Source: JAGLQQ01 sp043806135 (GTDB lineage Bacteria > Omnitrophota > Gorgyraeia > B26-G9). Taken from it: a DNA stretch of 64,000 nt. Numbering within the stretch: the stretch's first letter is position 1; every line of letters starts with the position of its first letter. The notes below the pieces were generated by a model that saw only the letters and a program-made list of their open reading frames with translations, did not search any database and had not been told where the DNA came from. Shown here piece after piece: positions 15,772 through 24,024 of this stretch. The stretch covers positions 1 to 64,000 of the forward strand of contig JAZDHG010000009.1 in NCBI GenBank assembly GCA_043806135.1, written 5' to 3'. Both the position numbers and the translations under genes were made by a program.

Positions 15772-17402
15772 AAGCAATAAACGAGTTCTCAAGGAAGAGA
15801 ATATTTCTGATGTTGTTTATCTATCCGAGTCTCTTTCTCAGCATCATAATGCCGGTTTCCCAGGTGAGTTTTGCGATTGAAAGCGAAATAGAAAATAGCT
15901 TGGATGAGGAAATTACCGAGGCTGTGGCCAAGAATAGTTACGGGCAAAAATTGCTTTCCATAACGCTTAAAGAAACTGACTTAAGAGAAGTACTGAATAT
16001 ACTTGCTTTTAAAGGCGGGGTGAATATTATCGCGGGTGATGATGTCGATTCCAAGGTTAATGTGCAGCTTAAAGATGTTCCCTGGGAACAGGCCCTTGAC
16101 GTAATATTAAAAACCTATAATTATACTTATAAACGGGAAGATAATCTTATCCGGGTAATGAGTCTGGCCAGGGCATTGGATGAAGAGAGTAAACTGCCGC
16201 TTGAAACAAGGATTATACCGCTTAATTTTGCCAAGGTCATCGATCTTAAAGAATCCTTGGGTAAAATATTGAGTAAACGCGGAACTATTGAAGTTGACGC
16301 CCGCACAAATTCCCTGATCATTACGGATGTTCCTGAAACCGTGCAAAAAGTTGAGATCGCGGCGATGGAACTTGATACCCGAACGCCTCAGGTTTTGATA
16401 GAAGCCATGATGGTTGATGTTAAGATTACGGATAATGAAGAATGGGGAAGTATAATAAGCCAGCTTACAAATCTTAAATCCCGTAATAATTCAAATATTC
16501 TGACAACCAATATGCCTGCTTCACAGAAAAATAGCATTTCTTTCAATGCGGTCACTGACAATTTTGATATCAGCGGTTTTATTGATATTCTGATCACTCA
16601 AAATAAGGCGTCTATCCTGGCAAGCCCCAAAGTCTTAACGCTTGATAACCAGGAAGCAAAGATCGAAATAATTTCGAAGATCCCTTATTCAGAATCTGTT
16701 GATACAGGGGGAGGCACGACTGTTAATATAAAATTTGAAGAGGCGGGCGTAAAACTTTCTGTAACTCCGCATGTAACAAGCGGTAAATTTATTTCTATGA
16801 ATGTAAAACCTGAGCAAAGTTTTAGTATCGGGGAGTTCGGCGGACGTCCGATCATAGATTCAAGAAAAGCGGAAACAAACCTGCTGGTTAGAGACGGACA
16901 GACTATTGTTATCGGCGGATTGCGCCAGTCCAATGACACCTATAGCTTTAACAAAATGCCGATTTTGGGAGATATTCCTTTCGTAGGAATGCTTTTTAAA
17001 AGTAAGGTTAAGAAAAAGGAAGAAACAGAACTTGTCCTATTTGTCACTCCGCATATAATTGTGCAGTCTATGCTCACAGACAGGGATTTGGAACTTTATG
17101 AAAAACTCGGCAATAGCGAAAAGATTGTTATTGACGAAAAAACTGAGATGCAAAAACTAAAGGACTTTATGGGAACGGCAAAGGATCGGTTAAAGGCTAA
17201 AGAGATTGCCGAGCAGGAAGTATCGATGCGTAAAATGGAATTAGAAAAAACTGGAATTAAGGAAGACCCCGGAGTGAACACTAAAAAAAGTTCTAAAACT
17301 CTGCTTGGACCAAAAGCCGAAGATGATCCTGAAAAACGGGATAATCTGGAAATTGAAGCAAAAAAATTCCGCGACTCCTTAAACATGATGCAGACCAATT
17401 AA
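15768..17402 (+). CDS. pilQ: Type IV pilus secretin PilQ
   Basis: This outer-membrane ring protein lets the pilus exit. The 544-residue protein has a signal peptide (about residues 1-35), an STN/N0 domain near 60-130 (LRVLNILAFKG-like: LREVLNILAFKGGVNIIAG), one N1 domain (about 140-200), and the secretin domain (about 290-435). The secretin domain includes ILASPKVLTLDNQEAKIEI and the typical end MPILGDIPFVGMLF. A charged tail of about 100 residues follows and is probably disordered. It lacks the multiple AMIN domains of proteobacterial PilQ. It ends the operon; the next promoter is at 17444. Confidence 0.92.
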   Translation: MKAINEFSRKRIFLMLFIYPSLFLSIIMPVSQVSFAIESEIENSLDEEITEAVAKNSYGQKLLSITLKETDLREVLNILAFKGGVNIIAGDDVDSKVNVQLKDVPWEQALDVILKTYNYTYKREDNLIRVMSLARALDEESKLPLETRIIPLNFAKVIDLKESLGKILSKRGTIEVDARTNSLIITDVPETVQKVEIAAMELDTRTPQVLIEAMMVDVKITDNEEWGSIISQLTNLKSRNNSNILTTNMPASQKNSISFNAVTDNFDISGFIDILITQNKASILASPKVLTLDNQEAKIEIISKIPYSESVDTGGGTTVNIKFEEAGVKLSVTPHVTSGKFISMNVKPEQSFSIGEFGGRPIIDSRKAETNLLVRDGQTIVIGGLRQSNDTYSFNKMPILGDIPFVGMLFKSKVKKKEETELVLFVTPHIIVQSMLTDRDLELYEKLGNSEKIVIDEKTEMQKLKDFMGTAKDRLKAKEIAEQEVSMRKMELEKTGIKEDPGVNTKKSSKTLLGPKAEDDPEKRDNLEIEAKKFRDSLNMMQTN

Positions 17403-17443
17403 AAGGCGTATTGGATATAGGCAAAATTAAATAATGGAAGGAC

Positions 17444-17471
17444 TTGACAATATATGATTTAAGGGTATAAT
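17444..17471 (+). promoter_or_regulatory. Sigma-70-type promoter of rimP-nusA
   Basis: TTGACA (17444-17449), a 16-nt spacer, and TATAAT (17466-17471). Confidence 0.85.
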
Positions 17472-17503
17472 AAACACAACTGCTAGGGGAAACAAAAATG
17501 TAA

Positions 17504-17528
17504 AGTGGGAATTGCTTCCCGCTTTTTT
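17504..17528 (+). terminator. Leader attenuator ahead of rimP
   Basis: AGTGGGAA and TTCCCGCT pair around a TTGC loop, followed by seven T residues. The hairpin lies between the promoter and the rimP start, so it would act as an attenuator rather than a gene-end terminator. A comparable rimP-leader terminator is known in other bacteria, where readthrough is thought to respond to NusA. Confidence 0.75.
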
Positions 17529-17542
17529 TGTGGAGAAAACAG

Positions 17543-18004
17543 GTGGATGTTCAAGGAAAGCTTAAAGAAATTATTAAGCAAATTGCAAACAGACAGGGAT
17601 TATTGGTTATTGACACGAATATATTTAAGCATGGCGGCACACTTCAGATAAGAATACTGGTGGATAAAAATGGCGGTGTTTTGCTCGGTGATTGCGCAAA
17701 AGTTAATAGATCACTCAGTGAATATATAGAGGCACAGCAGATATTGGACGATGATTTTACAATCGAGGTTTCTTCACCTGGGTTAGACAGAAAATTCGTT
17801 AAAATTGATGATTTTATAAGATGTGTAGGCAGAAGGATTAATGTTACTACGAGACAATCAATAGAAAATGGCAGTGAGTTTTGCGGTAAATTATGCTCTG
17901 CCGCAGATGAAGAGATAAAGATTTTATTAGACAGTAACCAGGAATTAACAATAAATTTAAATAATATTGAAAAAGCTAAATTGGAAATTGGGTGGAAAAG
18001 ATGA
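17543..18004 (+). CDS. rimP: Ribosome maturation factor RimP
   Basis: RimP aids maturation of the 30S subunit. The 153-residue protein has the two expected domains: an N-terminal alpha/beta domain with LVIDTNIFKHGGTLQIRILVD and DFTIEVSSPGLDRKF (the diagnostic VSSPGLDR motif), and a C-terminal SH3-like barrel. I chose GTG 17543 because GGAG lies 7 nt upstream; TTG 17528 falls inside the attenuator T-run. It slightly overlaps the nusA start, as in the common rimP-nusA-infB operon. Confidence 0.9.
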   Translation: MDVQGKLKEIIKQIANRQGLLVIDTNIFKHGGTLQIRILVDKNGGVLLGDCAKVNRSLSEYIEAQQILDDDFTIEVSSPGLDRKFVKIDDFIRCVGRRINVTTRQSIENGSEFCGKLCSAADEEIKILLDSNQELTINLNNIEKAKLEIGWKR

Positions 18005-19152
18005 GTAACGAGTTACTATTGGTATTAGATTATATTGAACGGGAGAAAGGTATTGATAAGTCCATTATTATTTCTGCGATTGAATTAGCTTTGCTTTCTG
18101 CTGCTCGCAAACGTTTTGGAGAAGATAAGGAGCTTAGTGTTAGTATCGACGAAAAAACCGGGAAAATTATTGTAATGCGAGATAATGCAAAGATCAATGA
18201 AGGTGATTTTGGACGAATTGCGGCTCAAACGGCCAGGCAGATCATTACCCAGAAGATCAGAGAGGCTGAAAGAGAAGTAGTTTATAATGATTTTCAGGCG
18301 AAAATAGGAGACATTACAAACGGTATTGTGCATCGCTTTGAAAGGGGTAATATTATTGTGGATCTTGGAAAAACGGAAGGGGTTTTGTCTTATAAGGAGA
18401 TATTGCCTAATGAAGAGTTTAAACAGGGACAAAGGGTCCGGGCTTTGATCTTAGCTGTTAAAAAGACAAACAAAGGCCCTCAGATCATTCTTTCCAGGAC
18501 CAATGCCGGATTTGTAAAGCGTTTGTTTGAACTTGAGGTGCCGGAAATTTATGAGGGCATTGTTGATATAAAATCGATTTCCCGTATGGCAGGAGAACGT
18601 ACAAAGGTTGCGGTAAGTTCCAAGGATGAAAAAATTGACTGCGTAGGGGCTTGTGTCGGTGTGAGAGGTTCAAGAATTAAAAATATTGTAATGGAACTGC
18701 ACGGTGAGAAAGTTGACATAGTCCGCTGGCATGAAGAAATAAAGGAATACGTGAAAGCGGCGATAAGCCCTGCCAAAGTAACGAAAATAGACTTGAAATT
18801 AGAAGAAAAAAAAATGAATGTTGAGGTCGATGATGATCAGCTTTCTCTGGCAATAGGTAAAAAGGGGCAAAATGTGCGGCTGGCTTCAAAGCTTATCGGA
18901 TGGTCCATAAACATTATGAGTGCTTCACAGGTCAAAGAGGGAAATGAAAAGGAAAAAACTGCGGCAAAACAGTCAGTTCTTGGCAGTATCTCCGGCATAG
19001 GTAAAAAAACACTGGAGGCGCTTATTGATGCGGGGTTTGATGATATTGCGGTTCTGTCTAAAGCGCAGGTAAGTGATTTGACTGCTGTTAAGGGTGTTGG
19101 AAAAAAACGTGCTGCGCATATACTTGAAGAAATAAAAAATATTGAAAAATAG
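18001..19152 (+). CDS. nusA: Transcription termination/antitermination factor NusA
   Basis: NusA binds RNA polymerase and modulates pausing, termination and antitermination. The 383-residue protein has the N-terminal domain (1-125), an S1 domain (about 130-200), and two KH domains (about 200-345) with CVGVRGSRIKNIVMEL and AIGKKGQNVRLASKLIGW. A helix-hairpin-helix C-terminus contains AVKGVGKKRAAHILEEI. ATG 18001 follows GGTGG; a GTG lies three codons upstream. Overlap with rimP indicates coupling, and NusA may feed back on the rimP leader attenuator. Confidence 0.95.
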   Translation: MSNELLLVLDYIEREKGIDKSIIISAIELALLSAARKRFGEDKELSVSIDEKTGKIIVMRDNAKINEGDFGRIAAQTARQIITQKIREAEREVVYNDFQAKIGDITNGIVHRFERGNIIVDLGKTEGVLSYKEILPNEEFKQGQRVRALILAVKKTNKGPQIILSRTNAGFVKRLFELEVPEIYEGIVDIKSISRMAGERTKVAVSSKDEKIDCVGACVGVRGSRIKNIVMELHGEKVDIVRWHEEIKEYVKAAISPAKVTKIDLKLEEKKMNVEVDDDQLSLAIGKKGQNVRLASKLIGWSINIMSASQVKEGNEKEKTAAKQSVLGSISGIGKKTLEALIDAGFDDIAVLSKAQVSDLTAVKGVGKKRAAHILEEIKNIEK

Positions 19153-19309
19153 GGTTCTTTCTTGTTTAAATTGAACGAAACAACCTGATTATACCGATTA
19201 AAAGTCCGATTACAGGGGGCATTTTTAATTTGTTATAATAACTTGCAAATCATTAAGTTATATAAAACTATTCAACCTAATTAAGAATGACCCAAAAATA
19301 AGGGGTTAT

Positions 19310-21286
19310 ATGAGTAAAAGAGTTCATGAATTAGCAAAAGAACTGGGATACTCCAGTAAAGAGCTGGTCAAAAAGCTCAATGAAATGCATGTTGATGTCA
19401 AGGGGCATATGAGTGCTATTGACGATGAAACTGCAGAAATTGTGTGTCATGAACTCCTGGCTAAAAAAGAACCGGAAAAGAAAAAACAAAAAATAAAAAA
19501 GAAGGGGGAAGAAAAAGCAGCCCCGGAATTAAAACCATTACAGGTTAAAGTCCCCATAAGTGTGAAAGACTTTGCTTCTAAAATTAATAAGAGTTCTCCA
19601 GATGTGATTAAAAAATTAATGACAATGAAAATCATGGCCTCGGTTAATCAAAATCTTGATGAGGAAACTACCAGACAAATAGCTCGGGAATTCGGTTTTT
19701 CCCTGGAAAAAGCACTAACTGAAGAAGAGACCCTGCTGATCAAACACAAGCAATCCGATAACGGACAGGGGCTCAAGTTTAGATCTCCGGTAGTCACACT
19801 GATGGGACATGTTGATCATGGGAAAACATCATTACTCGATGTTTTGCGCAAATCAAATCTAACCTCTAAAGAAGCGGGCGGAATAACGCAGCATATAGGC
19901 GCCTATGAGGTGAACCTTCCTAAGGGTAAAATAACATTTTTGGATACTCCGGGGCACGAGGCTTTTACGGCTATGCGCTCAAGAGGAGCGACAATTACGG
20001 ATATTGTTATTGTTGTTGTGGCTGCGGATGACGGGTTAATGCCCCAGACGTATGAGGCGATTAATCATGCCAAGGCAGCGGGTGTGCCTATGGTTGTTGC
20101 CATAAATAAAGTAGATTTGCCGGGAGCTGATGTTGATAAAGTAAAAAGACAGCTTGCTGATATCGGCCTGACCAGTGAAGACTGGGGCGGCAGTACTATT
20201 ACAGTTGAAGTTTCGGCAAAAAAAGAAACAGGGATTAAAAAACTGCTTGAGATGATATTGCTTGAAGCAGAAATGCTTGAACTCAAAGCGAACCCGGACC
20301 GGGTAGCAAAAGGTGTTATTATTGAAAGCAAACTTTCAAGAGGCAGTGGTCCCACGGCAACAATGCTTGTGCAGAGCGGAACATTGCATCCGGGAGATGT
20401 TTTTGTCTGCGGCTTGACTCACGGCAAGATAAAATCAATGACCAATGATCTGGGCGAAAGGATGGAAAGTGCCGGACCTTCTGTTCCTGTTGAAATATCT
20501 GGGATATCTCATGTGCCTATGGCTGGTGATAAATTCTATGTTGTTGAGGATGAAAAAAAAGCCAGGGAACTTTCCGTTGCTAAGAATGAAAACCTGCGTC
20601 AGGAAAAGCTTATGCCTGCGCAGCGGGTCAGTTTGGAGGATCTTTTTAACCGGGCACAAGAGGGAAAGATCAAGGAGCTTAAGATTATCATTAAATCCGA
20701 TGTACAGGGATCGCTTGAGGCCTTAGGCAGTTCTTTGCAGCAATTAGGGACAAAGGATATCGGTGTTGCCATTATCCATTCTCAGGTAGGAACGATCAGC
20801 GAGTCGGATGTAATGCTGGCTATCGCAAGTGAGGCTGTAATTATAGGTTTTCATGTGGGAATCGATGCTAAAGCCAAGGAAGTCGCGGGAAAAAAGGCTG
20901 TTGATATCAGGCTTTACCGTATTATTTATGAGGCGATAAACGACGTGCGTTTAAGCATGGAAGGACTGCTTGAGCCTACGATCAAAGAAACGTTTCTCGG
21001 AAGGGCTAAAATTCTGCAGGTTTTCAAGATCTCAAAGCTGGGTAAAATATGCGGCTGTATGGTTGTAAAGGGAAAATTTGTGCGTAATGCGGAAATTGCC
21101 CGCCTTTTTCGTAATGAGGAATGCCTATACGAGGGCAAACTGGAATCATTGAAGAGATACAAGGATGATGTGAAAGAAGTGGGCGAAGGGCTTGAATGTG
21201 GTATCGGGCTTGATAAGTTTGATTCCATGCAAAGCGATGATATTATTGAGTGTTATCGACTCGAAAAAATTGCACGAAAATTATAA
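19310..21286 (+). CDS. infB: Translation initiation factor IF-2
   Basis: This GTPase delivers initiator tRNA to the 30S subunit. The 658-residue protein has two IF2_N motifs (about residues 1-50 and 80-130) linked by a Lys/Glu-rich stretch. G1 GHVDHGKT starts near residue 166, G3 is DTPGHEAF, G4 is NKVD, and domains II to IV follow with VQGSLEAL and GRAKILQVF. The N-terminal region is short compared with the enterobacterial form. It lies 157 nt after nusA; rbfA, which often follows infB, is absent and trpS follows after 3 nt. Confidence 0.96.
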   Translation: MSKRVHELAKELGYSSKELVKKLNEMHVDVKGHMSAIDDETAEIVCHELLAKKEPEKKKQKIKKKGEEKAAPELKPLQVKVPISVKDFASKINKSSPDVIKKLMTMKIMASVNQNLDEETTRQIAREFGFSLEKALTEEETLLIKHKQSDNGQGLKFRSPVVTLMGHVDHGKTSLLDVLRKSNLTSKEAGGITQHIGAYEVNLPKGKITFLDTPGHEAFTAMRSRGATITDIVIVVVAADDGLMPQTYEAINHAKAAGVPMVVAINKVDLPGADVDKVKRQLADIGLTSEDWGGSTITVEVSAKKETGIKKLLEMILLEAEMLELKANPDRVAKGVIIESKLSRGSGPTATMLVQSGTLHPGDVFVCGLTHGKIKSMTNDLGERMESAGPSVPVEISGISHVPMAGDKFYVVEDEKKARELSVAKNENLRQEKLMPAQRVSLEDLFNRAQEGKIKELKIIIKSDVQGSLEALGSSLQQLGTKDIGVAIIHSQVGTISESDVMLAIASEAVIIGFHVGIDAKAKEVAGKKAVDIRLYRIIYEAINDVRLSMEGLLEPTIKETFLGRAKILQVFKISKLGKICGCMVVKGKFVRNAEIARLFRNEECLYEGKLESLKRYKDDVKEVGEGLECGIGLDKFDSMQSDDIIECYRLEKIARKL

Positions 21287-21289
21287 AAA

Positions 21290-22273
21290 ATGAAAAAGAA
21301 AATTTTAAGCGGCATGCGCCCTACAGGCAAACTTCATCTGGGCCATTTAGTCGGTGCCTTAAAAAACTGGAGTTTGCTGCAGAGTGATTACGAATGTTTC
21401 TTCATGGTGGCTGACTGGCATGCCTTGATGAGTGAGTACAAAGATCCGTCCAGATTAAAAGAATTTTCATTGGATAATGTAATAGATTGGATCAGCTGCG
21501 GTATCGATCCTGATAAAGCAACCATATTTATTCAATCTCAAATACCCGAACATCTTGAGCTTTATATGGTTCTGTCATGCGTAACCCCTCTTGGCTGGCT
21601 GGAACGCTGTCCAACCTACAAGGAGCAGCTTAGGGAGCTGAAGACAAGACAGCTGAACAACTATGCTTTTCTGGGATATCCGGTATTGCAGGCAGCGGAT
21701 ATACTGCTTTATAAGTCAGAGGTGGTCCCTGTGGGAGAAGACCAGCTTCCGCATCTTGAACTTACCCGGGAAATAGCCCAAAAATTTAATCATCTGTACA
21801 AAAAAAATATATTTCCCCATCCACAGGCAAAGCTGACTAAAACATCCCGCTTAACGGGACTTGACGGAAGAAAGATGTCAAAAAGTTATGATAATTATAT
21901 CGGCTTGAGTGATACGGCTGAGGAAATAAGTAAAAAAGTGATGAGTATGTTTACGGATCCAAAGCGGATTAAACTAACCGATCCGGGCAGACCCGAGGTA
22001 TGTAATGTATACAGTTATTACAGGGTATTTGCGGATGAAAGCATATGCACGGTTGTTGAAAATGAATGCCAAAGGACAAAAAGGGGATGCACTGATTGTA
22101 AAAAACAATTTTCCTCTGTGCTTAATGAGTACCTTAAACCTATTCGGGAAAAAAGAAAAGAGCTGATGGGTGATAAAAATACTGTTATCAGAATCCTGGA
22201 AAAAGGCAGAGTGAAAGCGCATAGTGTTGCTAGGGCTACAATGGATGAAGTGCGACATACGATTGGGTTATGA
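21290..22273 (+). CDS. trpS: Tryptophanyl-tRNA synthetase
   Basis: This class Ic synthetase charges tRNA-Trp. The HIGH-like motif is LHLGHLVG (near residues 17-24, after SGMRPTGK). The KMSKS motif is intact at about 195-199 (GRKMSKSYDNYIGL). The length of 327 residues is typical. The stop overlaps the scpA start (ATGA), so trpS and scpA are co-translated. Confidence 0.96.
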   Translation: MKKKILSGMRPTGKLHLGHLVGALKNWSLLQSDYECFFMVADWHALMSEYKDPSRLKEFSLDNVIDWISCGIDPDKATIFIQSQIPEHLELYMVLSCVTPLGWLERCPTYKEQLRELKTRQLNNYAFLGYPVLQAADILLYKSEVVPVGEDQLPHLELTREIAQKFNHLYKKNIFPHPQAKLTKTSRLTGLDGRKMSKSYDNYIGLSDTAEEISKKVMSMFTDPKRIKLTDPGRPEVCNVYSYYRVFADESICTVVENECQRTKRGCTDCKKQFSSVLNEYLKPIREKRKELMGDKNTVIRILEKGRVKAHSVARATMDEVRHTIGL

Positions 22274-23013
22274 AATATAAAGTTAATTTAGAAATTTTCG
22301 AAGGGCCGCTTGACTTATTGCTTTACCTTATAAGGAAAAGCCATCTTAATATCTATGATATTCCTATTGCTAAGATTACTGAGCAGTATTTGGAATACCT
22401 GGAATTTATGCGTTTGCTGGATCTTGGTATTGCCGGGGAATTTCTGGTTATGGCAGCGACCTTGATGCATATAAAATCAAAAATGCTGCTGCCTCCTGAT
22501 GAAACCGAGCCTGAAGTTGAAGAAGAAGATCCTAGGGCGGAACTTGTAAAAAAACTTCTTGAGTATAAGAAATTCAAGGAGGCGGCAAGCTATTTAGAGG
22601 AATGTGAAACCGTACAGCGTAAAATATTCAAGCGCATTAATCCTGCAGCGGATGTTGAGCCGGAAGAGGAGATTTTCTTTGAAACAAGCCTTTTTGATCT
22701 GATCGGAGCTTTTTCTAAAGCCTTGAAAGATGTGCCCCGCGATATTTTCAAAGAGATCATTGAAGATGAGTTTACAGTTGATGGTAAGATACACGACCTG
22801 CTTCATGTTTTGGTCAAAAAGAGAAAACTCTCACTCAGCGAAATGTTTGAAAATGCAAAGAATAAGGTGGAGGTAGTGGTCACTTTTTTGGCTATTTTGG
22901 AGCTGATCAGACAGCAGGAAATCGTGGCGGCTCAAAAGGGACTGTTCGGAGAAATTTTTGTTTTTCTCAACGAAGAAAGAATTTTGCCTCCAATGCATGT
23001 TAGTACAATATAG
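22270..23013 (+). CDS. scpA: Segregation and condensation protein A (kleisin)
   Basis: ScpA is the kleisin subunit that bridges Smc heads. The N-terminus YKVNLEIFEGPLDLLLYLI is diagnostic, and the middle AAEFLVMAATLMHIKSKMLLP-like motif (here GEFLVMAATLMHIKSKMLLP) is intact. At 247 residues it is full length. Its partner scpB follows, but the pair, usually adjacent or overlapping, is split here by a 270-nt repeat-bearing leader. Confidence 0.94.
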   Translation: MKYKVNLEIFEGPLDLLLYLIRKSHLNIYDIPIAKITEQYLEYLEFMRLLDLGIAGEFLVMAATLMHIKSKMLLPPDETEPEVEEEDPRAELVKKLLEYKKFKEAASYLEECETVQRKIFKRINPAADVEPEEEIFFETSLFDLIGAFSKALKDVPRDIFKEIIEDEFTVDGKIHDLLHVLVKKRKLSLSEMFENAKNKVEVVVTFLAILELIRQQEIVAAQKGLFGEIFVFLNEERILPPMHVSTI

Positions 23014-23078
23014 ACATCCTGTAACGAGTGAGCATAGGGATGTCTTGATCTCAGAGATTAAAAACTTGATCACAGCGA
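23011..23078 (+). repeat. Dispersed leader repeat with CATCC/GGATG hairpin, copy 2
   Basis: AGACATCC (23010-23017) pairs with GGATGTCT around a loop beginning TGTAACGAGTGAGC. A degenerate TTGATC...AGAGATTA stretch follows. It resembles the copies at about 1718 and 58229. It lies just past the scpA stop and may also end transcription weakly. Confidence 0.55.
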
Positions 23079-23099
23079 TATACTAATATAAATTAATCT

Positions 23100-23277
23100 T
23101 TGCCCCGAGAAATCTGCACCCTGAAATTTTTTTGGAATTTCGGGTACTTAGTCCTGGGAATGCTGCGCATTCCACAGGGGAAGATTTCCGGAGTTGGGTG
23201 CCCCGCAAGGGTATAATCTATTAATAACCGTTGTAATCAGGTATAATCCAGATTATGTATGAGGATTATACCAGGAG
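23100..23277 (+). ncRNA. Structured cis-regulatory RNA candidate upstream of scpB, copy A
   Basis: Positions 23100-23219 are identical to 58301-58420. Visible pairings include an ACCC-GAAATT / AATTTC-GGGT hairpin (about 23118-23144) and a CCTGGGAATG / CATTCC-CAGG hairpin (about 23153-23179). GAAATCT (23109-23115) can pair with AGATTTC (23182-23188), and GCACCC (23116-23121) with GGGTGC (23196-23201); together these two would form a pseudoknot. At the 3' end GGTATAATCC (23240-23249) pairs perfectly with GGATTATACC (23263-23272), one base before... the AGGAG of scpB directly follows this stem. An upstream GGTATAATC (23210-23218) can replace the first strand, so two alternative hairpins exist. 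This looks like an aptamer plus expression platform, but a mobile repeat is not excluded. Confidence 0.55.
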
Positions 23278-23283
23278 TTAAGT

Positions 23284-24024
23284 ATGGACGAATTCAATCT
23301 AAAGAAAATAATTGAGGCGTTGATGTTTGTCAGCGAGAAGCCGCTCAACTTTAAGCAAATTTTAGAAATATGTTCAGAGACTGAATTGTCCGAGGTGAAG
23401 GACGCGATGAACCAATTGCAGGAGCATTATAACCTTCATGAGCGGGGAATACATATCCGTGAAGTTGCCGGAGGCTATCAATTCTCCTCAAACCCTGATT
23501 GCGCCGATTATCTCAAAAAACTTTATAAGACACGCCGGGTTTTTAGACTTTCGGCACCGGCCTTGGAAACACTTGCGATAATCGCTTATAAACAGCCGAT
23601 AACCCGCTCTGAGATCGAATTTATTCGCGGGGTCAATGTGGATGGAGTTGTAAAAAACCTAGAGGACCGAGATCTAGTAAAAATAAAAGGACGCAAAGAG
23701 GTCCCCGGCAAGCCGTTGCTTTATGGGACTACGGATACATTCCTGCACTATTTCGGCCTTAAATCATTGCAGGGTCTGCCGAGCTTGGAAGAATTTAAGG
23801 CTCAAAATATGGAATATGTGCAGGATGAGCAGCCATTGGTTCTGGAAGAAAGTACGGCCGGTATTGCTGTTGATCAAGATACGGAAAATTCCATTAATAA
23901 TGAAAATGCTATCGCTCAGGACACCGGCGATGCTTTAGTATCTGATGAAAATGAAGAGGTATTTGAAAACGGAGAAGAAGACGATGGGAAAAGTGAACAT
24001 AAAGAAGCTGCGAGAAGCAATTAA
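23284..24024 (+). CDS. scpB: Segregation and condensation protein B
   Basis: ScpB dimers bind ScpA and support Smc-mediated chromosome condensation. The 246-residue protein has two winged-helix domains (about 1-170) with LKKIIEALMFVSEKPLNF and the diagnostic ALETLAIIAYKQPITRSEIEFIRGV. The C-terminal 70 residues are acidic and variable. The ATG has AGGAG 6 nt upstream, directly beside the hairpin of the preceding RNA element, so translation could be controlled by that structure. It overlaps the start of pheA. Confidence 0.94.
   Translation: MDEFNLKKIIEALMFVSEKPLNFKQILEICSETELSEVKDAMNQLQEHYNLHERGIHIREVAGGYQFSSNPDCADYLKKLYKTRRVFRLSAPALETLAIIAYKQPITRSEIEFIRGVNVDGVVKNLEDRDLVKIKGRKEVPGKPLLYGTTDTFLHYFGLKSLQGLPSLEEFKAQNMEYVQDEQPLVLEESTAGIAVDQDTENSINNENAIAQDTGDALVSDENEEVFENGEEDDGKSEHKEAARSN

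Noticed and set aside
23182..23219. T-box-like bulge sequence (GGGTGCCCCGC) in the scpB leader
   Set aside because: A T-box needs the fuller GGGTGGNACCGCG motif and a specifier stem upstream. Neither is seen, and the same sequence precedes rnfE, which is not an aminoacyl-tRNA or amino-acid gene.
23210..23249. Two TATAAT sequences as promoter -10 boxes before scpB
   Set aside because: No -35 box lies at the right distance from either, and both are parts of the conserved hairpin arms that recur before rnfE.
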